Part shown: piece after piece, positions 1 through 12,506 of the stretch
How positions within the stretch are numbered: position 1 is the stretch's first letter
Layout: each line of letters begins with the position of its first letter
Assembly: GCA_022496805.1 (NCBI GenBank)
Contig: CM040096.1
Coordinates: 14,571,501 to 14,635,500 of the forward strand
DNA length: 64,000 bases
Reading direction: 5' to 3'
Source: Pohlia nutans
Lineage: Eukaryota; Streptophyta; Bryopsida; Bryales; Mniaceae
Notes under the pieces: generated by a model
What the model was told of the DNA's origin: nothing
The model's database searches: none
Seen by the model: only the letters and a program-made list of their open reading frames with translations
Made by a program: the position numbers and the translations under genes

Positions 1-331
1 AAAGTAATTGTAGAACGACAAAATCGTTCTTTTTTAGACAGTTTTTTAGACAATATTTTTAATGCTTCCGGGGACCAAGTGCATGATTATATGGCCAAGT
101 GCGTAAATAGCGAATTGCGTGTTATTAATGACATGTATGCAATAGCCTTTTTTTCTTCTTCGAAACCCGACTTGAGTCTTTGATTCGTATGAGTTGCTTG
201 AGTAGTGTCTAGTTTAGATGAGTTTTTGGCTTCAACTATGGGTTTAATGGATTCAAAAATAGGCTTGAAGTGTTGCCTTCATTTTATGCATTAAATTGTT
301 GCTTTAAAACCTATACCCTATCTTGGAATAG

Positions 332-730
332 TTAAGAACACTTGTTTTTGTTAAAAGTGCACATGCCATATAAAAAATGCACATGCTGAAATTTTCTACG
401 TTTGAAAAAAGTGGTCATATTTTACCTATAAAGTGCCAAAACTGAATGTACGTTACATCAAAAAATAATGTAATGCGAATTTTAGAGGGGGGTGGGTATG
501 TTCGCACCCCCCTCCTTTTAAAATTAAAAGAAATGTAGTGCTAACTTTAGAGGGGGGTGGATATGTTCCCACTCCCCTCCTTAAAATTAAAAAAAATGTA
601 GCGCAAATTTTAAAGGGGGTGGGTTTGTTCCCACCCCCCTTCCCCTTTTTAATAAAATGAAATGCAGTGCACATACCACTAAAAAATAGTGCACATGGCT
701 ATGTGCACTTTTAACGAAACAAGTGTTTAA
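332..730. mobile_element. TTAA-flanked foldback element with internal G-rich hairpin repeats
   Basis: The two ends are inverted copies of each other. The left end reads TTAAGAACACTTGTTTTTG followed by TTAAAAGTGCACAT; the right end, read on the other strand, is TTAAACACTTGTTTCG followed by the same TTAAAAGTGCACAT. Both outer ends are TTAA. Between them lie three tandem units of about 65 bp, listed separately. No coding potential was found apart from a shadow frame. The TTAA edge followed by ACACTTG resembles ends known from some piggyBac-family elements; the family assignment is inference. Confidence 0.6.
460..660. repeat. Three tandem ~65-bp units, each with a G-run/C-run hairpin
   Basis: Each unit starts with an A-rich stretch and a variant of AATGTAGTGCTAACTTTAGA. 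It then forms a hairpin, GGGGGGTGG, a short AT loop, then CCACCCCCC. The copies begin near 460, 525 and 588, with a partial fourth near 654. The stems are kept complementary although the units differ, which suggests either recent duplication or selection on structure. Confidence 0.75.
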
Positions 731-927
731 GGCTTACTTCTGAGTTGAGTTACTTGATTCTTGTAAATGTAGCGAAAAGTTTGATGAATAAGGTGATTCC
801 TTGCTTCTTTGCCCATGCAGTTATAGATGCATTGTCGGTGGTTTTTCTGTAGTATTAGTTGCAAGGTCAAGAGAGAAATGTAAGCATTCGCAAACACATG
901 GACCTACACATGGATATCATTAAGTAC

Positions 928-1260
928 CACTAGTAGAAAACATGGTAAAAAGAAAAACCGCAACCAAAATTGGCTGCGTTTCTATTGACCAGCCTGTTCT
1001 GCAGTTGCTTAGCGACTGCAGTTTTTTTCGTTTTCGATTCAACGACTACAATTTTAATGATTTAGGGGCATGTAATATACCGTTGGAAAGGTATTTTTAA
1101 GACATGTCCAACGGCATATTACACGCCCAAAAATTCCTAAAATTGCAGTAAAAAATCCAAAAAAATAAATCTGCAGTTGTTTAGCGATTGCAGATCAGGC
1201 TGGTCAAAAGTACCATAGCCGATTTTGGCTGCGGTTTTTTTACCATGTTTTCTACTAGTG
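928..1260. mobile_element. Miniature CACTA (En/Spm-type) element
   Basis: The left end is CACTAGTAGAAAACATGG and the right end is its inverted copy ending CTACTAGTG. Homology between arms continues inward through a GGTTTTTCTTTTT-like stretch and the AACCAAAATTGGCTGCG motif. The element is flanked by the 3-bp direct repeat TAC (925-927 and 1261-1263), as expected for CACTA transposons. At 333 bp it has no room for a transposase, so it is non-autonomous. The subterminal GCAGTTGCTTAGCGACTGCAG motif appears in both arms. Confidence 0.85.
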
Positions 1261-1269
1261 TACTTAAAG

Positions 1270-3020
1270 GAAAATTCCTTATTGAATTCTTTTTTGTAAC
1301 ATGCGTTAATGCACCCGACATGCACGTAACGGTGCAGTGCATTGTTACCTTTTGTAACACGATGTTGCATACTCCCAGCCACATGGAAATTGGAAGAGAA
1401 CCCGTGGGAGCTATATTGTTCACCGTACCTTGCGCACTTAACGTCGAGTTACACTCCTACTTTGGTTCGTAACATAATATTTCATCTCTCAGTCTATCAC
1501 TCTTGCGATGAAATATCATGTTATGCACTCAAGTAAGTGTGTAACCCTATGCATAAAGGGCTTTTTTTGTGAGCTGAGTTGGATAGGAGAGGGTGACAAT
1601 AGGAAGTTTACTAGCAATCTTGAATCGCTTCAAATTGGAGTTAAAAAACCTACTCTTCAAAGTGGAAATAATTGCTACATTTCAACGGATGATGTCTTTG
1701 TTATGCCATTGCTACATCATGCTTCTCTTCCAAAAGCATTGTCCTGCCATTGATATCTTTATCATGGTCTGTAATTTTCCGTAGCTTTTTTCGTAGTCTC
1801 CTTTTGAATAGTGTGTTGTTGGGGTTGGTGAGAGTTTGTTTAGGGGATCCTGGGAGCCGTTCCGTGCAGCTTGCAAGCGCTTTCTTTGAGCATGAATTGG
1901 GCGAGAGTTAGTAGAGTACATGTTACGAGAATCCATGGAATTAGTAGGCTCAATGTTCTTTCTCGCTAAGGGTCGCAAGATTGGTGGTAGCTTTGCCAAG
2001 GAATCATCATCATCGTCCTCCTCATTGTCTTATGAAATGTAGCAATCATGGGATGTCCGGGGACGAATTGGAGGCGGTGAAATTACTAAGTCAAGGATTG
2101 CATCTCAAATGTAGTGGTGAAGAACAAGAATCGCGTGTTTATGTACGGTTTGTGCTTATTAGCTCTTGCTACGTTTTCTTGGAATGCATTTGGTGTTTTC
2201 ATGGAGTTGTACGCCATGACATGCTTGCTGGGAATCACATTCGCCACTTGTCTCACAAAAGCTTTACGTCCCCAAGTTGTTGGAGTACACCTTTGTTTAT
2301 TGTGGCGTTCAAACTATCAAGGTGCATGCATTCCACACTTTAATTTTTTCATGTAGGTTTTGAGTTGTAATTGCTTTTTGATTGAGGAATTCCTGACGAT
2401 GTATGTTTCTGGTATAAGACTTTACATCGTTATCATCAACAACATTGTGATATAGAAGACCTACAGTCTTCCTATGAAGTTTTTTGGTATAGTCACATGG
2501 GGTGGTTACTCGTCAACAGAAAACGCAAGAAAGAATGAGTATATTCAAATTGCTCAATTGTAGTAAAGCATTATTTTATTTTATTTTTTTCCTATGGCAA
2601 TGATTCTAAACCCTAAATCCTGAAGCAACAAGAACATAGACATTGGATTTATTACTAATTGTATGTGTGTCTAACATTGGATTTATTGCTAATTCTCCTC
2701 TTTTTATTTGAATAGATTCATTACATGTGAATTTGTTTGATGCTCTAACCTTAAATCTTGTTGAATTATTGGTAGTTCACCTCTTTGTATGGTAGTGCAC
2801 TTAGCTCTCTGGGAAATGCTACTTTAGAAATTGAGCTAATTGAGAAGATTTTTGTGTTGGTTTGTATCAAGTCGATTTTGGCCACTGTGCTTGTTTTACT
2901 TCATACTTGGTCCCTACTGAACAACATCCCTCATAACATGTTTAGAAAATCTCATGGATTTTCCTTGTTTCATTCTAGTCCTTGAACATATGCAAAGCAT
3001 TTGCAATCTGAACTTTCTCC
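1270..3020. other. Intergenic, no supported gene
   Basis: Short open frames occur on both strands but none shows a recognisable domain, a consistent splice pattern or a conserved motif. A serine-run frame near 1940-2037 ends at TAG after about 30 codons and reopens without a clear intron. Confidence 0.5.
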
Positions 3021-3036
3021 CTTTTCTATCTTGTAG

Positions 3037-3258
3037 GTGTTTATCATAGCCTTGATGGAGGTGCCGAAGGCACGTTTGGTAGTCGTCAAAAAGGGCGTGG
3101 CGACATTGAAGGTCAACGTGGCACCATTGAAGTCCGATGTCAACAAAGTGAAGTCCGATGTCAAGACAATGAAGTCGAAGGTGGAAAAGATGACCTTAGA
3201 TTTAGGTCGCCAATGGATCATTTCTACCATCCTTATAGTGTTGATGTTAATCACATAA
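3037..3258 (+). CDS. Possible last exon of a small coiled-coil, tail-anchored protein
   Basis: The frame starts MEVPKARLVVVKKG and then repeats a seven-residue pattern (VKSDVKTMKSKVEK and similar) written by near 21-bp DNA repeats. It ends in a hydrophobic helix, WIISTILIVLMLIT, directly before the stop. The heptads predict a short coiled coil and the C-terminal helix a membrane anchor. A plausible splice acceptor, TTTCTATCTTGTAG, lies at 3023-3036 just upstream in frame, so this may be the final exon of a longer gene whose earlier exons I could not identify. The family is not recognised. It could also be a decayed repeat-derived frame. Confidence 0.3.
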   Translation: MFIIALMEVPKARLVVVKKGVATLKVNVAPLKSDVNKVKSDVKTMKSKVEKMTLDLGRQWIISTILIVLMLIT

Positions 3259-3563
3259 TGGATATTCATGTCTTAAGTGAGATCAACATCAACACCCAAG
3301 CATCAACAACTCTTTTACGCCCACACAATTCTCATTGAGAAGAGGTCCTTGAACCTGTGAGAAGCATTCTCAATCTGACATTTTTTCTTTTTTTGTACCA
3401 AGTAAGGGAAGCACATATCCTCTTCTGGATATTAATGCAAGTGTAACATAGAAGAACAAGACAAACTATCTTTCGAGAAGCTATGTGCAGTTAGAAATCG
3501 ACGTGATACTTGCACTCTTAAATCTCTTCCTTTGCTTTGGCAGTCTCCTTTATAGCAAGGCGC

Positions 3564-4330
3564 TTGTATGGTACGGTCTACTAGAATTCTTTTCCCTGAG
3601 CATTCTTTTGAGGATTTTGAGAATTTGAAAAATCCATTTGAGAGAGAAAAATATTTTTGTGAAATCTAAAGTGGTAGGATAGACCATACTGATAAACAAG
3701 AATAAAATTTCAGAGAAAATTAAAAATTCAGCATTATATTTTAATGGGGTACAAAACAAAGGATAATCTAGTGCATTGTCACAGTGCATAATATGCACCC
3801 TAAATTCTAAGGGTTGTGGATGGAATTTGAGCTATGGATTTTTCTAGTGTACAAATATGTGAAGAAAAACATCTTCCAATTTTTTCAATTTTTTGAATTG
3901 ATTAAAGTTTCAAATTTAAAAATGTGTTTTTTTGGGAAGGATTAATTGTTTTTCTATTAAATTTTTTTTCATGTGTTTCTTCTTTGAAAGTACTTGAGAA
4001 TGAAATTATGCAAGTTGGCTTATTTTTAGATTTTTAATCATAGAATCAAAGGCATTCGAAGTTTGTAATAAATGGGGAAAACCGTTATTAAAATGAGAGT
4101 TTGATATTCAAAATCTTCAACATAAAGTCATTTTAACATTCTAAAATTTTATTTTTTGGATAACATGTACATAAATCTAGAATTTGGTTCACTCATTTTT
4201 CATTGAATCATTGCTACATAATTTTCAAAATGGTTTGAAAGTTAACTTCTTAGACAAAATGCTCAGTGCACAAATGTGCACCAAAATATAGTTGATTCAC
4301 TAAGAGGAGTTAGTGGATTGTACTATACAA
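3564..4330. repeat. Dispersed TIR repeat, copy 1 (related copy at 39.4-40.2 kb)
   Basis: The ends TTGTATGGTACGGTCTACT and (opposite strand) TTGTATAGTACAATCCACT are imperfect inverted repeats. About 700 bp of the interior matches 39403-40154 in the same orientation with scattered substitutions and small indels. Shared blocks include AATATGCAC.CTAAATTCTAA and ATTCTAAAATTTTATTTTTTGG. No coding frame is shared by the two copies, so this is a non-autonomous DNA element. Confidence 0.65.
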
Positions 4331-4536
4331 ACACCCAACACTTTATGACTATCTACTGACAATCCATTATGTCTTGCATCATTTAGATGTCATCTTCAAC
4401 TCTGCAAAGTACATGCTGCTTCAATTGCCAAATGGTGACTTATATAGGGCTTACTGTAACCTCTTTCTAACCATACATTTAAGTGTCTTTTATGTTCTTG
4501 CAACTCTCCTTGGCTTAACTGGTATAGCGACTTGTT

Positions 4537-5153
4537 TTAAGGCGTCACACTTAGAATGAGTTCTATTTGATGATCCACTTCTTTACTAGGTGGTAACTCA
4601 TCTGACAACTTATTAGTTTGCACATCATCAAACTCACTCAATAATTTAAACAAATCTTTATCTATGAGGATTCCATGCTTTTGGAGGTCTGTATTTGTAT
4701 TTCTTAAGAATTTAACATTGTTCATTGTGATGACAAATTGTTCTTTTAGCAATTGCTTCACTTTTCTAAGTATATGGATACCAAGATTATTTAAGACCAG
4801 TTTCCTAGTGAATTTCAGTTCTTTGAGTTTCTCCTTTTTGTCCAACATGATCACATGTGGTTTTGCTCTTCCTCTTATCTCAATTCCATAATAGTCCATG
4901 TAGGTGTTTCCTAAGACTATATCTAAACCACCTAATCGCACACCGTGAAGTCTACTTCAAACTTTTTATACGACTTTGCTTTTCCCTCCCTTTCTACCTT
5001 AAACTCTAAATTCCTTACTACGTGCGTTGGAAGATTGTTTCCTTGCACAAACGCCACATTGACCGGCTCCATGGTCTCTGTTTGATCAAGCTGCAATCTC
5101 TTGGCATACGTCATATTTATGAACAAATTTATTGCTCTTGTATCAAGCAACAT
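4537..5153 (-). pseudogene. Retrotransposon (Ty3/gypsy-like) protease to RT-linker remnant
   Basis: Two overlapping minus-strand frames form one broken polyprotein segment. The upstream part (5153-4932) reads LLDTRAINLFINMTYAKRL, the retropepsin active-site region, and ends near DFTVCD. The second part (4941-4537) continues as LGGLDIVLGNTYMDYYGIE, the usual end of this protease domain, and ends with LPPSKEVDHQIEL, the motif that leads into reverse transcriptase in gypsy elements. The reading frame shifts at about 4932-4941, where GATTA stands for an expected six-base codon pair. The catalytic D-T/S-G is D-T-R, so the protease would be inactive. The RT itself is absent. Confidence 0.75.
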
Positions 5154-5415
5154 AGAAGTGTTTGTTCATTTTACCTTTCTTGAAAGATAAACCAACCCTT
5201 TGGTGTTTTTATATCCCCGCCTTAGCTTCAAATCCTCCTTCCCGGACCATAGTCCTTAAACTCAAAACTTTGAGAATATGAGGCCCGCATTTCAATTGTG
5301 GGTTACCTCTTTACTTACCACTTCTTCTTTCGGAAGTGACACATAGTTGGAAGAAGTTGTCAAATGCATGATATAACTCTCAACTTTACTCATTACCTTT
5401 TCAACCTCCCTAGGC

Positions 5416-5787
5416 TTATACTCTTTCTTGTGTTCTCGCGGTTTGTAGTCGTTCACACAATTCTTTTGCTAAATATTTTGGTTGTTGGTAATTGTAGTAG
5501 ATATCGTTTTGATTACGCGGGTTCTTGTTACTTGTCTTGTTCTTGTTTTTAGAGTTACCATCGCATTTATTATTAGGAATTTCAATTTCTTCAAACTTCC
5601 TCTTCTTAAATTTGTTGCCGCTTGCTTGATGAGAATGATCATTGTCATTATTTTGAGTTAACTTCGTGGCTGCCTTGCCATTCTCCATCTCCACTTCAAT
5701 TCTCTTCTTGAGGACGATAGCCTCCTTCAACGTTTGAGGACTGTCGTTCTTTCCCAAAACTTGTCCCTCGCTGTGACTTGCAATCAT
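5416..5787 (-). pseudogene. Retrotransposon gag-like fragment
   Basis: A 123-codon minus-strand frame rich in Lys, Asn and Gln (for example QTLKEAIVLKKRIEVEMENG) lies upstream, in element order, of the protease remnant and on the same strand. Its position and basic composition fit the nucleocapsid part of gag. No CCHC zinc knuckle is visible. The assignment comes mainly from context. Confidence 0.45.
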
Positions 5788-6317
5788 GCATAAAAGAGGA
5801 CAAGTTTGGTATATTCCTCCATTAGTTTGCGAGTCAAAAAATTTGCTTCTAAAGAAATGTCCTCTAGTAACTTCTAAAGGAGTTGGATCTCATACCTTGG
5901 CGGAGTTGAGACAAGTCAATATCATCAAGAAAGTATTGATGTTTTGTCTTGTATAAACTTTCACAAATCTTTTTGGCCTTGGCCCAAATGATATGTTACT
6001 CATTCTTTCCATCAGGGTAATTTTCTCCTTCTTAGAATTATCTTGTTTGTGATTCCGAACACAAGACCAAAGGAAGTGCTCTAATGCAAGCGTTATTATT
6101 CATGATATTGCTAACATTGGCCTAAGTTTCAAACTATTGAAGAAACTTTTGAATTGGCCACTTGTGTTGTCCAAGATCCTGACTTTTGGATGTCGGCACA
6201 GTCTTTGCAAATTTTTGCCTTGGTTCTTTTTCAACCCTCAGTTAAGTCATGACAAACTTCTTCATTATAATTTCCATGATCTTTTTTAAATTCTTAGTAA
6301 TAGTGCTAATGATTTTA

Positions 6318-6968
6318 TCATATCCTACCATTTCTTTTAACTTCTTTATTTTTGTTTCTTAGTAAAGGAAAGGCTCCCGAATCTACTTCACTTTCCTCCT
6401 CTTCTTTTTCACTATCATTTTTATACTCTTTTGCTTTCTCTTTGTCACTTTTAGAAAAAGAAGACTCATCCCCTTTAGGATCCTCTTGTAGAACCCTTTT
6501 GAAGAACGATGTTTGTGGTGTCGTTGTTGACTTATTTGGTGCTTTTTGAGGCGCCGATGCACTTGGCGCTTCAAGTGCTGACACTACTTGTGGTGTAACT
6601 TGTGATGCCTTTATCACTAGTTGAGGTTGCATCGTGGGCTCCTTTTGAGCTCTTGGATTGCGACAGTCACTTTTCACTTCTGTTAAGTTGCTACTCAAGT
6701 CGTTTGTATCTATCTCATTTATGGTTAGTTTACGTAGAGCCTTGTTAGTCTCAAGGGTCTTCTTCGCTCCACTAGCCTTTTCGCCAATTTCATTCATGGA
6801 AGTTGGTGTCACAAGATCTTTCCTATTTGTGGGCGCCTTTGTCCCACTCAAAGTAGCATCCTTAGTGCCATTTGTGTTGCCCGCTTTAGCACTCGGGGTA
6901 CTTGCCTTAGCACTCTTTCCACTTAGGTCGACTAGCACTCCTCCCACTTCATAATGGGTGAGTACCAT
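6318..6968 (-). pseudogene. Low-complexity frame, probable gag N-terminal region of the same LTR element
   Basis: This 216-codon open frame is rich in Ala, Ser, Thr and Lys and ends in an acidic tract followed by basic residues (NDSEKEEEESEVDSGAF). It sits between the gag-like fragment and the primer-binding-site-like sequence, on the same strand. No domain is recognised. It could be the gag leader of the retrotransposon or an unrelated captured frame. Confidence 0.35.
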
Positions 6969-7295
6969 GTCGGACTATCCCAATTTTTTTGGCTTCCCTA
7001 CCTTCTTCGGGACGTTTCTCCTTCATGTTTGCCATCATCCTTGGTACTTGCTTTAGTGCCTTTTTCGGATGAAGGCGCTCAGATTTTACATCGCAATCTT
7101 CAAGGCATCATTATGTTGGGGAGTCCTTGTCATTTTTCCAACTTCCGTTCAGATCTCTTCTTCATTTCGATGCAGTTTGGCATCGGCGTTCTTTGTCTTG
7201 CGGGATGCCATTGATCCTCACTTAACTTAGAGTTAGCTCCTCCTAAGTAGGAGCGCACCTTGGGCACTCCAGTTCTCGCAATAATGAACTTCAAT

Positions 7296-7310
7296 GCTTT
7301 GATACCACTT
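7296..7310 (-). other. Primer-binding-site-like sequence next to LTR edge
   Basis: On the minus strand this reads TGGTATCAAAGC, close to the initiator-Met tRNA complement used by many plant LTR retrotransposons. It is preceded by GGGGCATTACA, a plausible 3' end of a 5' LTR. The outer LTR edge further right (beyond 7310) and a matching 3' LTR were not found, so the element is truncated. Confidence 0.5.
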
Positions 7311-8106
7311 GTAATGCCCCTTTCTTCTTGGCGGCCGTTACGTTTCGAGTTCTCTCCTAGAACTCCTTAGTTACCTACAAAATCCTACCACGTGTTAGTC
7401 ACGGAGATGGAAACCTATCCTTGTCTTTCCCAAGGGTATTTGGCGCCGCGAGGAGACCTCTCCGTGGCATCGTGTTAGTCCAACTCCTTAGCCTAATAGG
7501 TTATGGTCATTTCGGACTATGACAACCTCATGTCTGTCTTTGTTTGAGTGATACCCTGAGGCATGGCACCACAACCCATCCAAGGGCGCCTAATGGAGTC
7601 GTTACAGCTCTTTCGTACGATTGTTGATGTTACATGGTCCATATGTGATTTTGTTTGTGTGTTTGTTGTGTTTACAAACCACAAGTTGAAAGGGGCTTTC
7701 AAAGGTTTGACTAGGATCATTATTGACCTTATATAGAAGTTTCGGTATTGACTTTATATAGAAGTTTCGTTCACAGCTAAATAATGTTTGTTTGCAAAGT
7801 TTCTACTAAATAACAATATATCTACTAAATTGCAATGTGGTCATTGTTACCTTCATAAACCTGTGAAGTAATCTTAATTCAACATTTTCTTCACACAACA
7901 TTTTTATTCTTAGGGGTGTTCTTTTGTGTATGCTTTTTGTTGCTCCAATTGTGATATTCTCGGTCTTATTTTCAGCATGTTTCTCCTCATATGCATGCAT
8001 CTATCGACGACGGTCTTGTTATTTGCTCTTGGCGGTGCTAGAAACTATGATTCACTCGTTCTTTGGACCCTTGGGTGTGTATACAACCGTGCATAGCAAG
8101 CCCCAT
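7311..8106. other. Intergenic, possible LTR remnant
   Basis: The first few hundred bases after the primer-binding-site-like sequence have higher GC and may be the 5' LTR of the minus-strand retrotransposon. A near-direct repeat of TTATATAGAAGTTTCG occurs at about 7730-7770. No gene is supported. Confidence 0.4.
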
Positions 8107-8664
8107 CTAAGGTAGAAGTACCCATAACTAATAACTTAAGCTTTTTAGCCTACGTGCAGTAAGAGTAGAAGGCAAATAGTTTTTTTTTCTTTATTTGAAA
8201 ATAGAAATCGTGAAAAATGCAATTTTCCCATAATTTTATTCTGAAAATGAAATTTCTACAAATTTTCAAAGTGAAAAATTAGACATTATCCAAAACCAAT
8301 AACTAGACTATGCTAAATTCATGAACATGTGATTCCACAAACTGGCCTAAGTTGCTTATTGGAATTGGCTAATATAAACAATAGTGCAAGAAGTTAATTG
8401 GTTGACAGAAATTTTTACACAAGTGGCATTGAATTTGGATGATTTTGTTGTAAAAACTATCGGTCAGTCTACATGTTGGTTTTAGATGCATTATTGGTAA
8501 TACACATTTCGTTAAAACTAGACTACCAAACTGAAAAATTAGGGACCTATCTCTATTGAGAAGGGTAGTACTCCTTATCACATTTCCAGTCTGGTAGTTC
8601 AAATTTAATAAAATGTGGTTCAATTTTACAAAATGCATATTTGGTTATGGGTGCTTCTACCTTA
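8107..8664. mobile_element. Foldback element with ~26-bp terminal inverted repeats
   Basis: The left end AAGGTAGAAGTACCCATAAC matches, on the opposite strand, the right end AAGGTAGAAGCACCCATAAC. The spacing of 558 bp and lack of coding sequence suggest a non-autonomous DNA transposon. The target duplication could not be settled; TAA/TTA bases flank both ends. Confidence 0.6.
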
Positions 8665-11572
8665 ACATGTATTGTTGGTTTGGAACACCTCTTTGTTTCT
8701 CTATCTTGTCTCTTAGTAGGTTTGGAATGTTACCTCTGGATTTTGTCCTAGGTCACCATGTTGTTCGAGCAAAGATGACCTAGGGATGAGCAAGGGCGAC
8801 CATTTGAAAGGGATGTGACATATATACTATTGATTTTCCTTCTATACAAGAAAAGAGGATTTGAAATGAGAAGGGAGGGATGTTGTGGTCAAAGATCAAT
8901 CGAGTTACAAACTACCATCAAATAAATACAAATGTATTACTAATGTTAATATTCAATTCTTTAGTCCCTTTTTACTTTACACCACATCCAAAGGCACGGC
9001 CTCTTAAGACCAACCTTTTTTGCACGTGCTATAGTCTTTTAGAGGTGTTTTCCATAGTCCATAGCCTCTCAATCATAGTTTTCTTGCTCGACCATTCCAC
9101 AAAGTGTACAAGCACCCATTTTTACAATTGGGAATTTTATTGAATGGAAGGCTATTAGTTGTTAATCTACCACTAAACACTTATTTATAGGCGACATTCA
9201 AACGTTTTCAAAATATATTACAAAATACAATAATATGATTCCCGTGGTTGAAGACTCTTCTACATGGCAGATGAAAGTACTCCTATGGTTGACATGATTA
9301 CTCTCATACATGGAATGACAATTGTTTTCATGGGAAAATTAAATAGAACTGAAATGGGTAAAAGCAAGGTTGGGTGAACCAAATCCGGCAAACTTATGGA
9401 TATTAATTAGTATAGATAATTACTTCCAATCACCAAAGGTTCATAGAAATCCAAATGTGCTCAACTCTAAAACAATCAATACAATTATCATCTATCATAC
9501 TAATAAAAATACATTATATCATTAACCTATTTGCAAAGTATAGATAAGTTTAGTAATGTCCATTTCAGTAGTTGTTTATATGACCATAAAAAATTAATCA
9601 AGAGTGAAGTCCAATGGTTTTCAAAAAATAAATTGAGGCAACTAAACAACATAGAATATAATTTTAACCAACCATTACAATTTCAATATTAAAAATTTCA
9701 ATTTATATTTTTGATGAATATTGTAAATCAAATGCATTTAAATCGATTATGTTAAAGATCTAAAGAGTAGTTTTCTAAAGTTTAACTTGTATGAATGAAT
9801 AACTTTTAAAGATCATATCTAACATTTTTATTTTTTCATGCAAATTCCAGTTTTTTTAAGAGACCATGATTTATACCTCATCTACATTTTGTTTTGTATC
9901 CCTTGGACATTTACACTTCAAGATTGCGTTTGGCAAGTCTAAATAACTTTATTTGTACCTCCCCAAATTTGGTTTTGGTTGCTAATTTCACAACACTTCC
10001 TCCAACAAACTCTTCATTCATGTTGGCTGGCTAGAGGTACTCTCTATTTGCAAGTCCAACCCCCCTTTGTAGATAGATTGAATTTCTTTAAGTCCAGCTA
10101 CTCAGAAGCAAATGATAGTTGTATCTTTGAAAAGTTCATCTTACTTTCTAAATTAGAATAGTATTTGGGCACCACATTACACTTTCCTTATCAATTAGAT
10201 GCATAATTATACGTATTCATTCTACATTAGTTTGTTCAAAATTGTCATAAAAAAATGAATGCTATTCATAGAGGAAACATTTCTTTCGACAATCAACCTT
10301 CAAAGATTGCATGACTAGTTTAAATGGTTGTACGAAAATGATAGTTTGAAAGCATTAGAATTAACCGAAAAGAGTGTCTCAATGTGGAAAGAAATCTTAA
10401 ATTCACCTTAGACTCGTTTTGAGTTCAAAAAGACTGCAAAACTAGTCTATGGTGAGTTGAAGAATAATCTAAAGCAAGGCCTTGCATGAGGTGTGGAACT
10501 CATGACCTCCCCAATGTTAGAGGAGAGTTCCCACATGTTCCCCCAAGCCAAGAGCCCCAACTATAGAAACTATTCATAAACAATGTTTGTCAGAAAGTAT
10601 AATTATAATAGGAAGAGAACTCCACTTGAACTCCGTTTGAAAACCAATTCCATTAGTAATAACCCTATTACCATACAAAAATAAAAACAAATAACACCAC
10701 CATTGCCATGCTTTTTCTACATTGCATTAGGAAGATATAAAAGCAAGTCATCTACCCCATTTTATAAACTTCCAAGCGAAAGTACTTAGACAATGAACAC
10801 CTGTTTCTTCATTGTCGTGTCAACTTTCATATGCTGTAGAAAATGTCCAAAACATGTTAGAATGAAAAAAAAAATTAAATTTTAAAAAATCACTTTCTTG
10901 CCATTCATCTAATGTTATAATTCCAATATATCATTAACATACTTCTACTTCATTCCTTTCAACCCTTGAGTTCTTATGTTGTTATTGTGTCTTAATAAAG
11001 AAATTATTGGCATAAACTTCTTAAAAAGTAATGTCTATATAACAATATAGCTACACTGAATGGCGTATTTAGTGTCCGGGATACTATTTCTCAAATCCGG
11101 ACACTAATTAATTTTAGGGAGATAGAGTGTCTTTATAAGAAAAAAATGGATCTAGTGTTCCAATTACATATATCAACTTTATAATAGATATGGCATGCCA
11201 CCTCATGTCACTCTCATTAATTGGAAAAATCATAGCACTATCAATGAAAATGAGAATGACAAGTGACAAACTCCTATGTAATGTCAAGGGACACTATAGT
11301 AATCTTTTGTGTACCAAAGTAGCATAGAATGTCCATAACATTCAGTAGCCTTCATACACTCTGCTCATCACCTCGGAACTCCACCTGTCCAATTAGCTAT
11401 TGATGAAATCATGTTGGGTGTGGAATACGCTGCACTATCTTTTGTGGGGCAAGGTAGAGCCATTGCATGCTACTAGATGTTATGTCCTCAGATTGATATT
11501 CCTCACATACAAGATAAACAACATATAGAAAAATTTCTAATTTCTATGTAAGTGAAATTCTTTCAAGCCACC
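8665..11572. other. AT-rich intergenic DNA without a supported gene
   Basis: Apart from the SINE-like copy at 10470-10565, I see no coding frame of useful length, no RNA gene and no clear repeat structure. A short inverted pair around ATCCGGACAC at 11066-11105 is noted. Confidence 0.5.
10470..10565 (-). repeat. tRNA-derived SINE-like copy
   Basis: On the minus strand the segment reads a possible A box (CTTGGCTTGGGGGAAC), then CTCTCCTCTAACATTGGGGAG, then a B-box-like GAGTTCCACACC. The order and spacing resemble the two copies near 58.6-59.1 kb (shared ACATG..GA..TCTCCT..TTGGGG and GTTCGAAT-like B box). The match is weak and diverged. Confidence 0.4.
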
Positions 11573-12102
11573 TTAACCCTTTAACATCCCGATTCAACAT
11601 TGTTTTCAAAGATTTGTTATAAATTGTTTGCTAAAACAAATATGGAGTTGATGTACAAAGCAAAGTTGTAAATGTCAATGTGAAGATCACATCTGTACAA
11701 TTGGGTTCATCGTATTATTTATTAAATTTTGCAAAGGTTTTTCTTGAAATTCAATTTAAAATCCCAAATTAACACAAAAAAAATTTAAAAATATCATAAT
11801 GAAATTGGAATAACATGCACTCCAAGATGGTATGATTCCCATTATTTGATTCTACTTATTCTGGAAAATCATGTTTAAGGCCTCACTTTCTGAACTAAGA
11901 ATGAAACTTGACATAAACCAATTGTGTTGTTTTTCAAAAAATCACAATATCTTATTTTGAAGATCTATACCGTACAAATGTCAACTAGCACAAGAACCAA
12001 AAAAAAATTGGATGGATGAAAAATTGTACGAGAAGTAGTATTGAGAAAGGTTGCAATCTGTTCATCGTCCATTATATGGACAGAGGCACGTTAAAGGAAT
12101 AA
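11573..12102 (-). mobile_element. TTAA element, family B (copy B4, reversed)
   Basis: The element starts TTAACCCTTTAACATCCCGATT, equivalent to the reversed end of copy B2. It shares internal blocks with the other B copies, reversed: AACTTGACATAAACCA, ACAATATCTTATTTTGAA and the CACAAGAACC stretch. The far end (GCACGTTAAAGGAATAA) has lost the exact TTAA. It lies about 400 bp downstream of the hydrolase gene. Confidence 0.7.
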
Positions 12103-12506
12103 TGTTTGTATGGGACAAATGGAGTGTTTTCTGTTATAAAATGCTAGGATATTGTTTTCTGTTACAAAATGTAGGATATGGTTTTTGTTACTAAATGTGG
12201 GATATAATTTCTACTTCCTACTAGCGTATTCTGCGACGTATCTTGAAGCTTCACAAATGATTCATTTCATCACCTACGAACATAGAAACAGCCACTTTTG
12301 GCAATTTAGGCAGATCAATTTCCTGGGCAAGCACAACGAATCAACAAACGACCAATGAACTCCACGCAGAAACAAACACAGATTATAAACGTAGGTTACT
12401 TACAAAACTTAACAGACATTTACATTACCTGTGGTGCAGCATGTACATCTTTTCACGAGCGTTCAATAACTATGATCAAGAGAAGAAAAAAAAAACCAAT
12501 AGTGTC

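Noticed and set aside
453..674. 73-codon minus-strand frame
   Set aside because: It is translated from the G/C hairpin repeats inside the foldback element; low complexity with no other support.
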